Positions 16,651 to 27,992 of a DNA stretch of 51,007 nt are shown here, one piece after another. Every line of letters begins with the position of its first letter. Positions within the stretch are counted from its first letter, which is position 1. A program made the position numbers and the translations under genes. The notes below the pieces were generated by a model. The model ran no database searches, was not told where the DNA came from, and worked only from the letters and a program-made list of their open reading frames with translations. Origin of the DNA: Saprospiraceae bacterium (GTDB lineage Bacteria; Bacteroidota; Bacteroidia; Chitinophagales; Saprospiraceae); contig JABAQQ010000047.1 in assembly GCA_019187225.1 (NCBI GenBank), positions 1-51,007 of the forward strand, read 5' to 3'.

Positions 16651-17739
16651 CTACAACACCCCCACCGGCAACTCCACGACCCTTTTCAGATAATACTGCG
16701 CATTTTCCTTTACCACAATATCCAGCGGCAGGAATTGATGCTGCGGTATTTCTTTTTTCAGGATCAGGCTGTTGACGATGGAGAGGATGCCGAGATAACC
16801 CTGGTGCCACGCGTTCTGATTGATGAGAAAGCGTATCCTGTTGTCATTCAGCAGGGTGAGATTAGGTTCGATGAGGTCGAAACCGACGATTTTCACCCGT
16901 TTTTGCACTGTGGGGTCGAGCGCGGCGACGAGTTTGTAGGCGCGGGAATTGGTGACGAAAAAGCCCTTGAGCCGGGGATGTTGCTCCAGTTGCGTGTATA
17001 CCCATTCGCGCAGTTTCCGGGGATCATCGAAGTCCTCGAATACCGCCGAATGGACAGCGATGGACTTGTGTTCCACGCCGCTGAAAAAATCCTGGAATCC
17101 GCGCTCCTTGTCGAGCAGGTGACGGGCATTGGAAACGCCTTTATCCAGGTTCAGCACCATGGCGGCATCTCCGTCGTCGAGGCCGAAATCGAGCAGGCGC
17201 CCGGCCAGTACGCCGCTTTGGCAGGAGTCCTGACCGATGTAACACAGCGCATCCGTTCCCTCTATGTACGTGTTGATCAACACTTTGGGAATGCCGCGCC
17301 GCGTCGCTTCGGCCAGCAGGTATCGCGATTCCTGCAAAAACAGGGGCGCTACCAGGACGGCATCCGGTTGGGTTTCCAGCGCTTGTTTCACCACATCGGG
17401 ATAAGCGGAAGGGTCGAACAAGGGAAAAAAATGGAAGGCTACCGTCGCGCCATAGGGACGCACCGCCTCCGCCGCCCGTTCCGCGCCTTCCTTCGGCTGC
17501 ACCCAGTAGGGATCCTGGCGCCAATCAGGCAAAATGGCAGCGATGCGCAGGGGTTTGCGTTTGATCGCCAGCGAGCGCGCCACGATGTCGGGCTCGTAGC
17601 CCATTTCCTGCATCGCCCTGAGGATGCGTTCGCGCACTTCCGGCGCTACGTTGCCACGATCGTGCAGCACGCGGTCCACCGTGCCGGGCGAAACGCCGGT
17701 TTGAGCGGCAATGTCTTTGATGCGGATGCGCTGTTTCAT
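16651..17739 (-). CDS. LacI-family transcriptional regulator
   Basis: 362 aa from ATG 17739 (MKQRIRIKDIAAQTGVSPGT). Residues 4-50 are the LacI helix-turn-helix and hinge (VSPGTVDRVLHDRGNVAPEV). Residues 62-330 are a periplasmic-binding-protein fold of the Peripla_BP_4 type (IAAILPDWRQDPYW, YIGQDSCQSGVLAGR, VKIVGFDLIEPNL), expected to bind a sugar. Four codons lie in frame upstream, but this ATG sits right for the family. It is divergent from the NagB-PIG-L gene with a 12-bp palindrome between them, so it probably controls amino-sugar catabolism and itself. Confidence 0.9.
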   Translation of the reverse strand: MKQRIRIKDIAAQTGVSPGTVDRVLHDRGNVAPEVRERILRAMQEMGYEPDIVARSLAIKRKPLRIAAILPDWRQDPYWVQPKEGAERAAEAVRPYGATVAFHFFPLFDPSAYPDVVKQALETQPDAVLVAPLFLQESRYLLAEATRRGIPKVLINTYIEGTDALCYIGQDSCQSGVLAGRLLDFGLDDGDAAMVLNLDKGVSNARHLLDKERGFQDFFSGVEHKSIAVHSAVFEDFDDPRKLREWVYTQLEQHPRLKGFFVTNSRAYKLVAALDPTVQKRVKIVGFDLIEPNLTLLNDNRIRFLINQNAWHQGYLGILSIVNSLILKKEIPQHQFLPLDIVVKENAQYYLKRVVELPVGVL

Positions 17740-17773
17740 GCCTGAGCGCAAAAATCCGAATATTTTCCTAACC

Positions 17774-17785
17774 GTGTGCGCACAC
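17774..17785. promoter_or_regulatory. Palindromic operator, likely LacI-family
   Basis: GTGTGCGCACAC is a perfect 12-bp palindrome in the divergent region, 34 bases from the LacI start and just upstream of the nagB -7 element. A LacI dimer bound here would block the nagB promoter. Confidence 0.55.
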
Positions 17786-17803
17786 AGTGCAACATATTAC
17801 CCT

Positions 17804-17811
17804 TATTTTTG
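17804..17811 (+). promoter_or_regulatory. Promoter -7 element for the NagB-PIG-L gene
   Basis: TATTTTTG fits TAnnTTTG. The start of transcription would be near 17817, leaving about 100 bases of leader that contain repeats of TTGCGGATTTCGG and its complement (a potential hairpin, 17826-17890). Confidence 0.55.
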
Positions 17812-17919
17812 CCCCACCATTTTAAATTGCGGATTTCGGATTGCGGATTTCGGCATGAAGTGCAACCTTCAATCCGCAATCCCCAATCCAACATATTTTC
17901 CAATCAATTCCTCCGTCCG

Positions 17920-19881
17920 ATGCCAGCATCTTCCGTTGTAATGCCAAAGCCGAAAGAAAAAACCTCGCCCGGCTACCTGAAATACGAACTCAAATCCTTC
18001 GAAAAAATGCCGGTGAAGATCTGGGACGACGCCATAGACGCCGCCCGTTCGGTGGCGCGTTCGATCGAACTGGCCATCCGCCAGCGCCAGCAGGACGGCG
18101 AAAAAATCGTGCTGGGCCTCGCCACCGGCAGCACTCCCATCAAAGTATATGAAGAACTTGTGCGCATGCACAAAGAAGATGGATTGAGTTTTCAGAATGT
18201 CGTCACTTTCAACCTCGACGAATACTATCCCATGCCCCGTGAAGCGCAGCAGAGTTACTGGCGTTTCATGCACGAATACCTGTTCGACCATGTGGACATC
18301 AAATCTGAAAATATCCACATTCCCGACGGCACCGTGCCGATGGAAAAAGTGGCGGAGTACTGCGAGCGCTACGAAAAACTCATTGACCTCGCCGGCGGCA
18401 TAGACATTCAACTCCTCGGCATCGGGCGCACCGGCCACATCGGCTTCAACGAACCCGGCGCCTGGGAGACCTCCCCCACCCGCATGGTGCGCCTCGACCA
18501 CCTCACACGCCACGACGCCATCAAGGATTTTCAAAGCGAAGACGACGTACCCTACCGGGCCATCACCATGGGCGTCGGCAGCATTTTCAAAGCCCGCACC
18601 GTGTATCTCATGGCCTGGGGTTCGCACAAGGCGGAGATCGTCCAGCAAGCCGTCGAAGGCGAGATCAGCAATTCGGTACCCGCCTCCTTCCTGCAAAAGC
18701 ACCCCAACGTGAAGGTGGTACTCGACAAAAGCGCCGCCGAAGAACTGACCAAAATGAAATCGCCCTGGCTGGCGGGCATCTGCAACTGGACGGAAGACCT
18801 GATCTGCAAAGCGGTCGTTTGGCTCTCGCAACAAACCGGCAAGGCCATCCTTAAACTCACCGACGAAGACTACAACGAACACGGTCTCAGCGAACTGATC
18901 ATCGAAGAGGCCAAACCCTACGAACTCAATATCCGCATTTTCAACCGCCTGCAGCGCACCATCACCGGCTGGCCGGGCGGCAAACCCCACGCCGACGACA
19001 CCAACCGCCCTGAACGCGCCAAACCCGCCAAAAAACGCGTCATCCTGTTCAGCCCTCACCCCGACGACGACGTCATCTCCATGGGCGCTACTTTCCAGCG
19101 GCTGGTGGACCAGGGCCACGAGGTACACGTGGCATATCAGACTTCCGGCAACATCGCCGTACACGACTGGGACGCCCTGCGATACGCGGAATTCATGCTC
19201 GAATTCTCTGAAAAATACGGCGAAGTGAGCGAAGCAGAGCGCAATCTCTACCAAAAGGTCATCCGCTTCCTGAAGAAAAAAGACAACAGCACGGAGGACA
19301 TCCCCGAAGTGCGCAGCATCAAAGGACTGATCCGCCGCGGTGAAGCCCGCGCCGGCGCCCGCTTCACCGGCCTCGACGACGATCACATCCACTTCCTCGA
19401 CATGCCCTTCTACGAAACCGGGCGGACCCGCAAAAAACCGCTCGGCGACGAAGACATCCGCATCGTTGCCGACCTGATGGAAAAAGTCAAGCCCCACCAG
19501 GTGTACGCCGCGGGCGACCTCGCCGACCCGCACGGCACCCACCGCGTCTGCTTAGAGGCGATTTTCGGGGCCTACAAACTTTTGGAAAAAGAGAGTTGGA
19601 TCAAAGATTGCTGGCTCTGGATGTACCGCGGCGCCTGGCACGAATGGGCCGTGCACGAGATAGAAATGGCCGTGCCCATGAGCCCCCAGCAATTGCGCCG
19701 CAAGCGCCAGGCTATTTTCATGCACCAGAGCCAGAAAGACCGCCCGCCTTTCCCCGGTGGCGACGTCCGCGAGTTCTGGCAACGCGCCGAAGACCGCAAC
19801 CGTGAAACGGCACAGACGTACAGCGCGCTGGGATTGGCGGAATACGAGGCGATGGAAGCGTTTGTGCGGTGGAAAGGTTAG
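17920..19881 (+). CDS. nagB: Glucosamine-6-phosphate deaminase fused to a PIG-L/LmbE-type deacetylase domain
   Basis: 653 aa. The N-terminal half is NagB (glucosamine-6-P to fructose-6-P plus ammonia): GLATGSTPIKVYEEL, VVTFNLDEYYP, and GIGRTGHIGFNEPG around the active site. The C-terminal half (about 370-653) is a PIG-L/LmbE zinc deacetylase-like domain: FSPHPDDDVISMG (HPDD metal motif), HIHFLDMPFYETG and AAGDLADPHGTHR. A shorter linker near 340-370 joins them. This fused architecture is known in Bacteroidota. Two ATGs are possible (17920, 17941); the first follows a 5' leader with repeats. It is divergent from a LacI regulator with an operator palindrome between, which supports regulated use of amino sugars. 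The exact substrate of the PIG-L half is unknown. Confidence 0.93.
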   Translation: MPASSVVMPKPKEKTSPGYLKYELKSFEKMPVKIWDDAIDAARSVARSIELAIRQRQQDGEKIVLGLATGSTPIKVYEELVRMHKEDGLSFQNVVTFNLDEYYPMPREAQQSYWRFMHEYLFDHVDIKSENIHIPDGTVPMEKVAEYCERYEKLIDLAGGIDIQLLGIGRTGHIGFNEPGAWETSPTRMVRLDHLTRHDAIKDFQSEDDVPYRAITMGVGSIFKARTVYLMAWGSHKAEIVQQAVEGEISNSVPASFLQKHPNVKVVLDKSAAEELTKMKSPWLAGICNWTEDLICKAVVWLSQQTGKAILKLTDEDYNEHGLSELIIEEAKPYELNIRIFNRLQRTITGWPGGKPHADDTNRPERAKPAKKRVILFSPHPDDDVISMGATFQRLVDQGHEVHVAYQTSGNIAVHDWDALRYAEFMLEFSEKYGEVSEAERNLYQKVIRFLKKKDNSTEDIPEVRSIKGLIRRGEARAGARFTGLDDDHIHFLDMPFYETGRTRKKPLGDEDIRIVADLMEKVKPHQVYAAGDLADPHGTHRVCLEAIFGAYKLLEKESWIKDCWLWMYRGAWHEWAVHEIEMAVPMSPQQLRRKRQAIFMHQSQKDRPPFPGGDVREFWQRAEDRNRETAQTYSALGLAEYEAMEAFVRWKG

Positions 19882-19977
19882 AGACATACGACTTACGACA
19901 TGCGACTTACGACTCCACAGTGTACCTACCCCTGGGTCTTCCTTGCTAAACTGCACGGATAAAGTGATTGAAAATAC

Positions 19978-20113
19978 AAGAGGCCGTCTCGTACGTTCAG
20001 GTGATTTGATTACATGGAGATTTGTTTATTTGAAAACAACCCCGGTTATGAGGTTATAAAGAAATAACCAAATCACCATGTAAACGAATCACCGACTTTT
20101 GAGACAGCCTCTT
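19978..20113. mobile_element. MITE-like inverted repeat (136 bp)
   Basis: AAGAGGCCGTCTC (19978-19990) and GAGACAGCCTCTT (20101-20113) are near-perfect terminal inverted repeats. Inside, GGTGATTTGATTACATGG pairs with CCATGTAAACGAATCACC, so nearly the whole unit can fold. There is no ORF. Ends with AGAGGCTGTCTC recall insertion-sequence termini, so it is probably a non-autonomous element (inference). Confidence 0.6.
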
Positions 20114-20162
20114 AAACCCAATTAACTAACTGTGGCTTTGCAGCCTGTTGAACTATTTTACA

Positions 20163-22424
<2,262 letters not shown>

Positions 22425-22445
22425 TTATTTTGCGCTAACATAAGC

Positions 22446-22472
22446 GTGAATTGACCAAAATGTTCAATTCAC
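22446..22472. promoter_or_regulatory. Perfect 9-bp inverted repeat upstream of katG
   Basis: GTGAATTGA, nine bases, TCAATTCAC, centred about 47 bases before the katG ATG. Position and symmetry suggest an operator for a dimeric regulator (PerR/Fur- or OxyR-like); the regulator is not identified in the window. Confidence 0.45.
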
Positions 22473-22588
22473 CGCATTAATTTTCATTACCAAAAAGGAT
22501 ACGGATGGCAGGCAGTGGTAAAAGAGTGAATTTATCTGAATGAATAATTTGCTACTTTTACCCGCCAATACCATTCAGAACAAATAAG

Positions 22589-25500
22589 ATGCTCAGACTG
22601 CTACTTTCCGCCCTGATCCTGTGTTTTTTTGCACCTGCATTACACGCCCAGGTACTGATCAATGAGATCTGTGCTGCCAATATGACCGGACTGACCGATG
22701 GCGACGGCGACCGGGAAGACTGGGTCGAACTCTACAACAGCGGCCCCACTGCCGTAAACCTGAGTGGCTGGTTTTTGAGCGACAATCCGAACAAGCCCCA
22801 AAAATGGGTCATACCGAACGGCCAGACCATCGCTGCTGGCGCTTACCGTGTCATATTTTGCTCCGGCAAAGATAAAATCGCGGGAGTCTACCTGCATACC
22901 AGTTTTAAAATAAGCCAGACCAAAGGCGAATCATTCTTATTGACCCAACCGAACGGCACGACTGCCGACAGTTACACTTTCGACATCCCCAACCAGGGAG
23001 ACCACAGCTACGGTCGCACACCCAATGGAGGACCGGTATGGAGCATTTATACCACGCTGACGCCGGGAGCTGCCAATAACACCGCTTCCTTCCAGTCCTA
23101 TGCACCGGATGTTGCGGCCACTCCGGATGCGGGTTTTTATACGGGCAGCACAATGGTAAGCCTGAGCACCGATGCTGGCTTTGATATACGATACACAACG
23201 AACGGCAGCGAACCCAATGCTACCTCGCCCCTCTATTCGGGCCCACTTGATATTGCTGCCACCACCGTACTGAAGGCGCGCGCTTTCAGCACGAATCCCC
23301 AGATACTGCCGGGCTTCGTGACGGCCAACACTTACTTTATCAACGTCAACCATACGATCCCTGTCGTTTCTATTGCGGGCAATAACCTTTCAAACCTTTT
23401 GAATGGCACCCAAAACCGCCCGTTCGGCTCTTTCGAGTATTTTAAGAACAACGAACTAAAAGACGAGGCTTACGGCGAATTCAACAAACACGGCAATGAC
23501 TCGTGGGCATATCCCCAACGCGGAATTGACTGGATCACGCGCGACCAACTGGGGTATAAAGATGAGTTGAAACACAAGTTTTTCAAGGAACGCACCCGCG
23601 ACAAGTTTCAGCGGCTCATCCTCAAAGCAGCGGCCAACGACAATTATCCGGCTGCAGGGGGCGGCCATATCCGCGATTCGTACGTCCACACACTCGCCTT
23701 GCAGGGCGGGCTGAATGTGGACGTCCGGACACATCGTTCCTGTATCCTGTACGTCAACGGCCAATATTGGGGTGTGTATGATTTGCGGGAAAAAGTGGAC
23801 GACGCCGATTTTACTTCCTATTATTATGACCAGGACGAACCCGATGTGGATTACATCAAAACCTGGGGCAATACCTGGGCGGAATACGGCTCCATAACGG
23901 ATTGGAACACCCTAAAAGCCTATATCCTCGGCAACAACATGGCCATTGCCGCCAACTACAATTACGTCCAGCAGCAACTCGACCTTTTGAGCCTGGTGGA
24001 TTACATCATCATCAACCAACACAGCGTCTGCAAGGACTGGCTCAACTGGAACACATCGTGGTGGCGTGGCCGCAACCCCGACGGAGGGGCGCGGCGCTGG
24101 CGCTATGCGCTTTGGGACATGGATGCCACTTTCGGGCATTACATCAATTATACAGGTATCCCGAATACCGGCCCTACGGCTGATCCCTGCGACGTGGAGG
24201 AAATCTCCAATAACGGCGACCCGCAGAACCACATTGATATCTTTATGGCGTTGATGGCAAACCCCCAGTTCAAATCCCTGTACATCAATCGTTACGCCGA
24301 TTTGCTCAACACATCGCTTTCCTGCGATTATATGAACGCGCTGCTCGATTCCATGACCAATGTCATCGCGCCGGAAATGGCCCAGCATTGCACACGCTGG
24401 GGCGGAACGGTGGGACAGTGGAACCAAAATGTCAACGCCATTCACAATTTCATCAATACCCGCTGTCAAATCCTGGACCCCAGCATTACCGACTGTTACG
24501 ACGTGACCGGGCCGTTTCAGTTGACGGTGCAGATTTCCCCCGCCGCATCGTCCAATCAGGTCACGGTGAACACCATCACCCCAACGACCTATCCCTTCAC
24601 AGGCGAATATTTTGGCGGCGTCAGCATCAGCCTGATCGCGCAGGCCGCCCCCGGCTGGGTATTCGACCACTGGGAAGTAAGCGGTAACAGTTTCGGGCCG
24701 GATCAGTATGCGGCGGCTATTACCCTGGCTTTTCAAACAACCGGTATCGTCACGGCATTTTTCGTCCCCGCAGGTCCCTGTTTGCCGCCAACGGGATTGG
24801 CCGTTTCCAACCCGACCACAGCTCCTTCCATGAACTGGGCCGGCCAGCCATCTGCGAGCAGTTACCTGATCCGGTACCGCAAAACGGGAGAGCCATCCTG
24901 GACTGAAATTACTACCATCCAAACCACCTGGAATCTGGATACGCTGCCCGGCTGCAGCAATTATGAAGTGCAGATACAGTCCGTTTGCCCGCAAGGCAGC
25001 AGCGATTTTACCGATTTCGCTTTCACTACCCCCGATCTCCTGCCCGTGTTCGAACTGGCAGATGCCATTATTTGTAATTCGGATGCGGTGGTGCTCGACG
25101 CCACTGTGGCCGGCGCTACCTATCAATGGGACGACGGCAGCAGTGCCCCGACCCGCAACGTGGCCGCTCCCGGTAAATATTGGGTAACAGTCGAATTGAA
25201 CGGCTGCACGAAGACAGACACGGCAGTGGTCGCTCAGGTCAATGCGACGGCAGTGATCCAACCTGTACTATGCCCGGGCGAATCCTATTCGGTGGGAAGT
25301 GAAACGTTCGATGCGCAGCATCCCGGCGGGCAGGTTGTTTTGGAAAATATGGCGACCGGCGGTTGCGACAGCATCGTACAAGTCAGCCTGGTATTTCTGA
25401 CCGCAAGTCAAAGTCTTATTGTTCAGACAAGTTGCGACCCCGCAGCCGCTGGCGTGGATACCGTTTTTCTGACCAACGCGGCAGGTTGCGACAGCCTCGT

Positions 25501-27685
25501 CGTTACGACGACCGAACTGGCCCCCGTCAGCCAGACTTTTTTGACGACTGCTTCCTGTAACCCCGATCTGGTGGGCACCGACACCCTGGTGTTGACCAAT
25601 CAATTCGGCTGCGACAGCCTGGTGATCACAGCCACAGCTTTCGACCCGGCGGGCATTTCCGTCACCTCGCTTCTTATCAAAAACTGCGACCCCGCCGCCG
25701 TCGGCGTGGACACCGTCCTGCTGATCAATCAATTCGGTTGCGACAGCCTCGTCGTTACGACGACCGAACTGGCGCCCGTCAGCCAGACTTTTTTGACGGC
25801 TGCTTCCTGCAACCCCGATCTGGTGGGCACCGACACCCTGGTGTTGGTCAATCAATTCGGCTGCGACAGCCTGGTGATCACAGCCACAGCTTTCGACCCG
25901 GCAGGTGTTTCCGTCACCTCGCTTATTATCAAAAACTGCGACCCCGCAGCCGCTGGCGTGGATACCGTCCTGCTGATCAATCAATTTGGCTGCGACAGCC
26001 TCGTCGTTACGACGACCGAACTGGCGCCCGTCAGCCAGACTTTTTTGACGGCTGCTTCCTGCAACCCCGATCTGGTGGGCACCGACACCCTGGTGTTGAC
26101 CAATCAATTCGGCTGCGACAGCCTCGTCATCACGGCCACAGCTTTCGACCCGGCAGGCATTTCCGTCACCTCGCTTCTTATCAAAAACTGCGACCCCGCT
26201 GCCGTCGGCGTGGACACCGTCCTGCTGATCAATCAATTTGGCTGCGACAGCCTCGTCGTTACGACGACCGAACTGGCACCCGTCAGCCAGACTTTTTTGA
26301 CGGCTGCTTCCTGCAACCCCGATCTGGTGGGCACCGACACCCTGGTGTTGGTCAATCAATTCGGCTGCGACAGCCTCGTCATCACGGCCACAGATTTCGA
26401 CCCGGCGGGCATTTCCGTCACCTCGCTTCTTATCAAAAACTGCGACCCCGCTGCCGTCGGCGTGGACACCGTCCTGCTGATCAATCAATTCGGCTGCGAC
26501 AGCCTCGTCGTTACGACGACCGAACTGGCACCCGTCAGCCAGACTTTTTTGACGGCTGCTTCCTGCAACCCCGATCTGGTGGGCACCGACACCCTGGTGT
26601 TGGTCAATCAATTCGGCTGCGACAGCCTGGTGATCACAGCCACAGCTTTCGACCCGGCAGGTGTTTCCGTCACCTCGCTTCTTATCAAAAACTGCGACCC
26701 CGCTGCCGTCGGCGTGGACACCGTCCTGCTGACCAATCAATTCGGCTGCGACAGCCTCGTCGTCACTACGACCGAACTGGCGCCCGTCAGCCAGACTTTT
26801 TTGACGGCCAAATCCTGCAATCCCGATCTGGTGGGCACCGACACTCTGGTGTTGGCCAATCAATTTGGTTGTGACAGTTTGCTGATCACAACAACCGTTT
26901 TTACCGGCCTTGATTTCGGGGCTTCGGTTCAGAATGCCCTTTGTTTTGGTGGAAAAGACGGCTGGATTCTGCTCGACACCATCCTGACGCCTTTGCTTCC
27001 GGTGGAAGTGGTATTGGATAACCGCCCTGCCCAAATGTACACGGGTGCGCCACTGCTGTGGGAAGACCTGTCGGCGGGTGTCTATTCGCTGTTGGCGACC
27101 AATTCGGAAGGTTGCACGATGGCCAAAGAGGTCTATGTAGCCGAAGGCGACGCGCTTCACCTCGATCTGGGACAACAAGCCATCGCACTGCACTTAGGCG
27201 ATAGTATATGGGTGGAACCGGCAGCGGATTTTCAAATTGAAACAGCCGAATGGTCGCCATCAAACGGTGTGCTTTGTCCGGATTGCCCGGCCACTTTCAT
27301 TGCTCCATTGAAAACAGTCAGATACACACTCACGGCATCCGATCCCAATGGCTGCACGACCAGCGCTTCTCTTACCGTGAAAGTGGAACAAGGGGTACGG
27401 CTGTATGTGCCCAATGCCATCCGCCCCGGCAGCGACGGGCCAAATGGGCATCTCATTATTTCTGCCGGGCCCGAGGTGGCGCGCATACGATCGCTGCAAA
27501 TATTCGACCGTTGGGGCAACCAACTGTTCGGGCAAGATGATGTGGCGCCCGATACCCCCATCACCTGGGATGGTACTTTCCGGGGAAAACTGATCAATCC
27601 GGGCGTCGTTCTGTGGTTTTGCGTGATAGAGACCATTGACGGCCAGGTGGTGGATCTGAGCGGAGATATTACGGTGCTGCGATAG
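22589..27685 (+). CDS. Giant surface protein: lamin-tail domain, CotH kinase-like domain, 12-fold repeat, CHU_C sorting domain
   Basis: 1698 aa. Signal peptide 1-20. Lamin-tail domain about 22-140 (INEICAANMTG, DWVELYNSG). A chitobiase-C-like segment (about 175-245) follows. CotH-type kinase fold about 275-570, with YVNGQYWGVYDLREKVDD and RYALWDMDATFGH. Then a bacterial-repeat segment (GWVFDHWEVSG), an FN3 domain (about 735-820) and Ig-like parts. Residues about 948-1437 are a tandem repeat of 42 aa (C-x-P, GxDTxxLxNQFGCDSLVxTxT), DNA period 252 bp per pair. The C-terminal 95 residues (VPNAIRPGSDGPNG, LQIFDRWGNQLF) are a gliding-motility-type T9SS sorting domain. It should be exported and surface-bound. 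CotH relatives phosphorylate coat or extracellular proteins; activity here is not shown. Confidence 0.9.
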   Translation: MLRLLLSALILCFFAPALHAQVLINEICAANMTGLTDGDGDREDWVELYNSGPTAVNLSGWFLSDNPNKPQKWVIPNGQTIAAGAYRVIFCSGKDKIAGVYLHTSFKISQTKGESFLLTQPNGTTADSYTFDIPNQGDHSYGRTPNGGPVWSIYTTLTPGAANNTASFQSYAPDVAATPDAGFYTGSTMVSLSTDAGFDIRYTTNGSEPNATSPLYSGPLDIAATTVLKARAFSTNPQILPGFVTANTYFINVNHTIPVVSIAGNNLSNLLNGTQNRPFGSFEYFKNNELKDEAYGEFNKHGNDSWAYPQRGIDWITRDQLGYKDELKHKFFKERTRDKFQRLILKAAANDNYPAAGGGHIRDSYVHTLALQGGLNVDVRTHRSCILYVNGQYWGVYDLREKVDDADFTSYYYDQDEPDVDYIKTWGNTWAEYGSITDWNTLKAYILGNNMAIAANYNYVQQQLDLLSLVDYIIINQHSVCKDWLNWNTSWWRGRNPDGGARRWRYALWDMDATFGHYINYTGIPNTGPTADPCDVEEISNNGDPQNHIDIFMALMANPQFKSLYINRYADLLNTSLSCDYMNALLDSMTNVIAPEMAQHCTRWGGTVGQWNQNVNAIHNFINTRCQILDPSITDCYDVTGPFQLTVQISPAASSNQVTVNTITPTTYPFTGEYFGGVSISLIAQAAPGWVFDHWEVSGNSFGPDQYAAAITLAFQTTGIVTAFFVPAGPCLPPTGLAVSNPTTAPSMNWAGQPSASSYLIRYRKTGEPSWTEITTIQTTWNLDTLPGCSNYEVQIQSVCPQGSSDFTDFAFTTPDLLPVFELADAIICNSDAVVLDATVAGATYQWDDGSSAPTRNVAAPGKYWVTVELNGCTKTDTAVVAQVNATAVIQPVLCPGESYSVGSETFDAQHPGGQVVLENMATGGCDSIVQVSLVFLTASQSLIVQTSCDPAAAGVDTVFLTNAAGCDSLVVTTTELAPVSQTFLTTASCNPDLVGTDTLVLTNQFGCDSLVITATAFDPAGISVTSLLIKNCDPAAVGVDTVLLINQFGCDSLVVTTTELAPVSQTFLTAASCNPDLVGTDTLVLVNQFGCDSLVITATAFDPAGVSVTSLIIKNCDPAAAGVDTVLLINQFGCDSLVVTTTELAPVSQTFLTAASCNPDLVGTDTLVLTNQFGCDSLVITATAFDPAGISVTSLLIKNCDPAAVGVDTVLLINQFGCDSLVVTTTELAPVSQTFLTAASCNPDLVGTDTLVLVNQFGCDSLVITATDFDPAGISVTSLLIKNCDPAAVGVDTVLLINQFGCDSLVVTTTELAPVSQTFLTAASCNPDLVGTDTLVLVNQFGCDSLVITATAFDPAGVSVTSLLIKNCDPAAVGVDTVLLTNQFGCDSLVVTTTELAPVSQTFLTAKSCNPDLVGTDTLVLANQFGCDSLLITTTVFTGLDFGASVQNALCFGGKDGWILLDTILTPLLPVEVVLDNRPAQMYTGAPLLWEDLSAGVYSLLATNSEGCTMAKEVYVAEGDALHLDLGQQAIALHLGDSIWVEPAADFQIETAEWSPSNGVLCPDCPATFIAPLKTVRYTLTASDPNGCTTSASLTVKVEQGVRLYVPNAIRPGSDGPNGHLIISAGPEVARIRSLQIFDRWGNQLFGQDDVAPDTPITWDGTFRGKLINPGVVLWFCVIETIDGQVVDLSGDITVLR
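25420..26900 (+). repeat. 252-bp tandem repeats inside the CotH gene
   Basis: CCAGACTTTT recurs at 25531, 25783, 26035, 26287, 26539 and 26791, exactly 252 bp apart. Each unit codes for two related 42-aa halves. Copies differ by few bases, mostly synonymous, which indicates recent expansion or gene conversion; the reading frame stays intact in all. Confidence 0.95.
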
Positions 27686-27992
27686 ACACCATCATGATCA
27701 CATCGCCTGCTTTCCATATTCATTCAATCTTCACAGGTATGTTTCAAAAGATTACAAGTATTTCATAGAGCATAGCTGACGGAAACGCACAACCACGGCA
27801 AATCACAGTTCAGGAACGACGACCCCGGCATACGCCGCGGAGAGCCATTTCCCGCAGATTTTCGCAGAAAAATGACGCAGATTTTCGCAGATCGGGATTA
27901 AAATCTGCGGCTATCTGCGCAAATTTTTCTGCGAAAATCTGCGGGAAATAGTTCTGCGGGAAATAGTTCTGCGGGGAATGGCTCCTCATCGT
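27686..27992. other. Intergenic region between two convergent genes
   Basis: 307 bases with no credible gene. 27843-27983 holds a nested inverted repeat; the first 150 bases show nothing recognised. Confidence 0.6.
27843..27983. repeat. Nested inverted repeat built from CGCAGATTTTCGCAG units
   Basis: AGCCATTTCCCGCAGATTTT on the left pairs with AAAATCTGCGGGAAA and GGGGAATGGCT on the right. Inside, the unit GCAGATTTTCGCAGA recurs in both directions, and GGGAAATAGTTCTGC is tandemly duplicated. It lies between the 3' ends of two genes and may serve as a two-way terminator. The form fits a dispersed palindromic repeat. Confidence 0.7.

Noticed and set aside
17869-19542. Long minus-strand open frame (557 aa) opposite nagB
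   Set aside because: A shadow of the GC-rich nagB-PIG-L gene; no domain is visible and it is rich in Phe, Val and Asp as expected from antisense codons.
25268-27193. Long minus-strand open frame (641 aa) opposite the CotH repeats
   Set aside because: It mirrors the tandem repeats of the plus-strand gene, has no start context, and its repeated HQIGVAGSSRQKSLADG pattern is the shadow of the coding repeats.
27843-27983. CRISPR array
   Set aside because: The repeated GCAGATTTTCGCAG units occur in both orientations with irregular spacing and no unique spacers of equal length, so this is an inverted repeat, not a CRISPR array.
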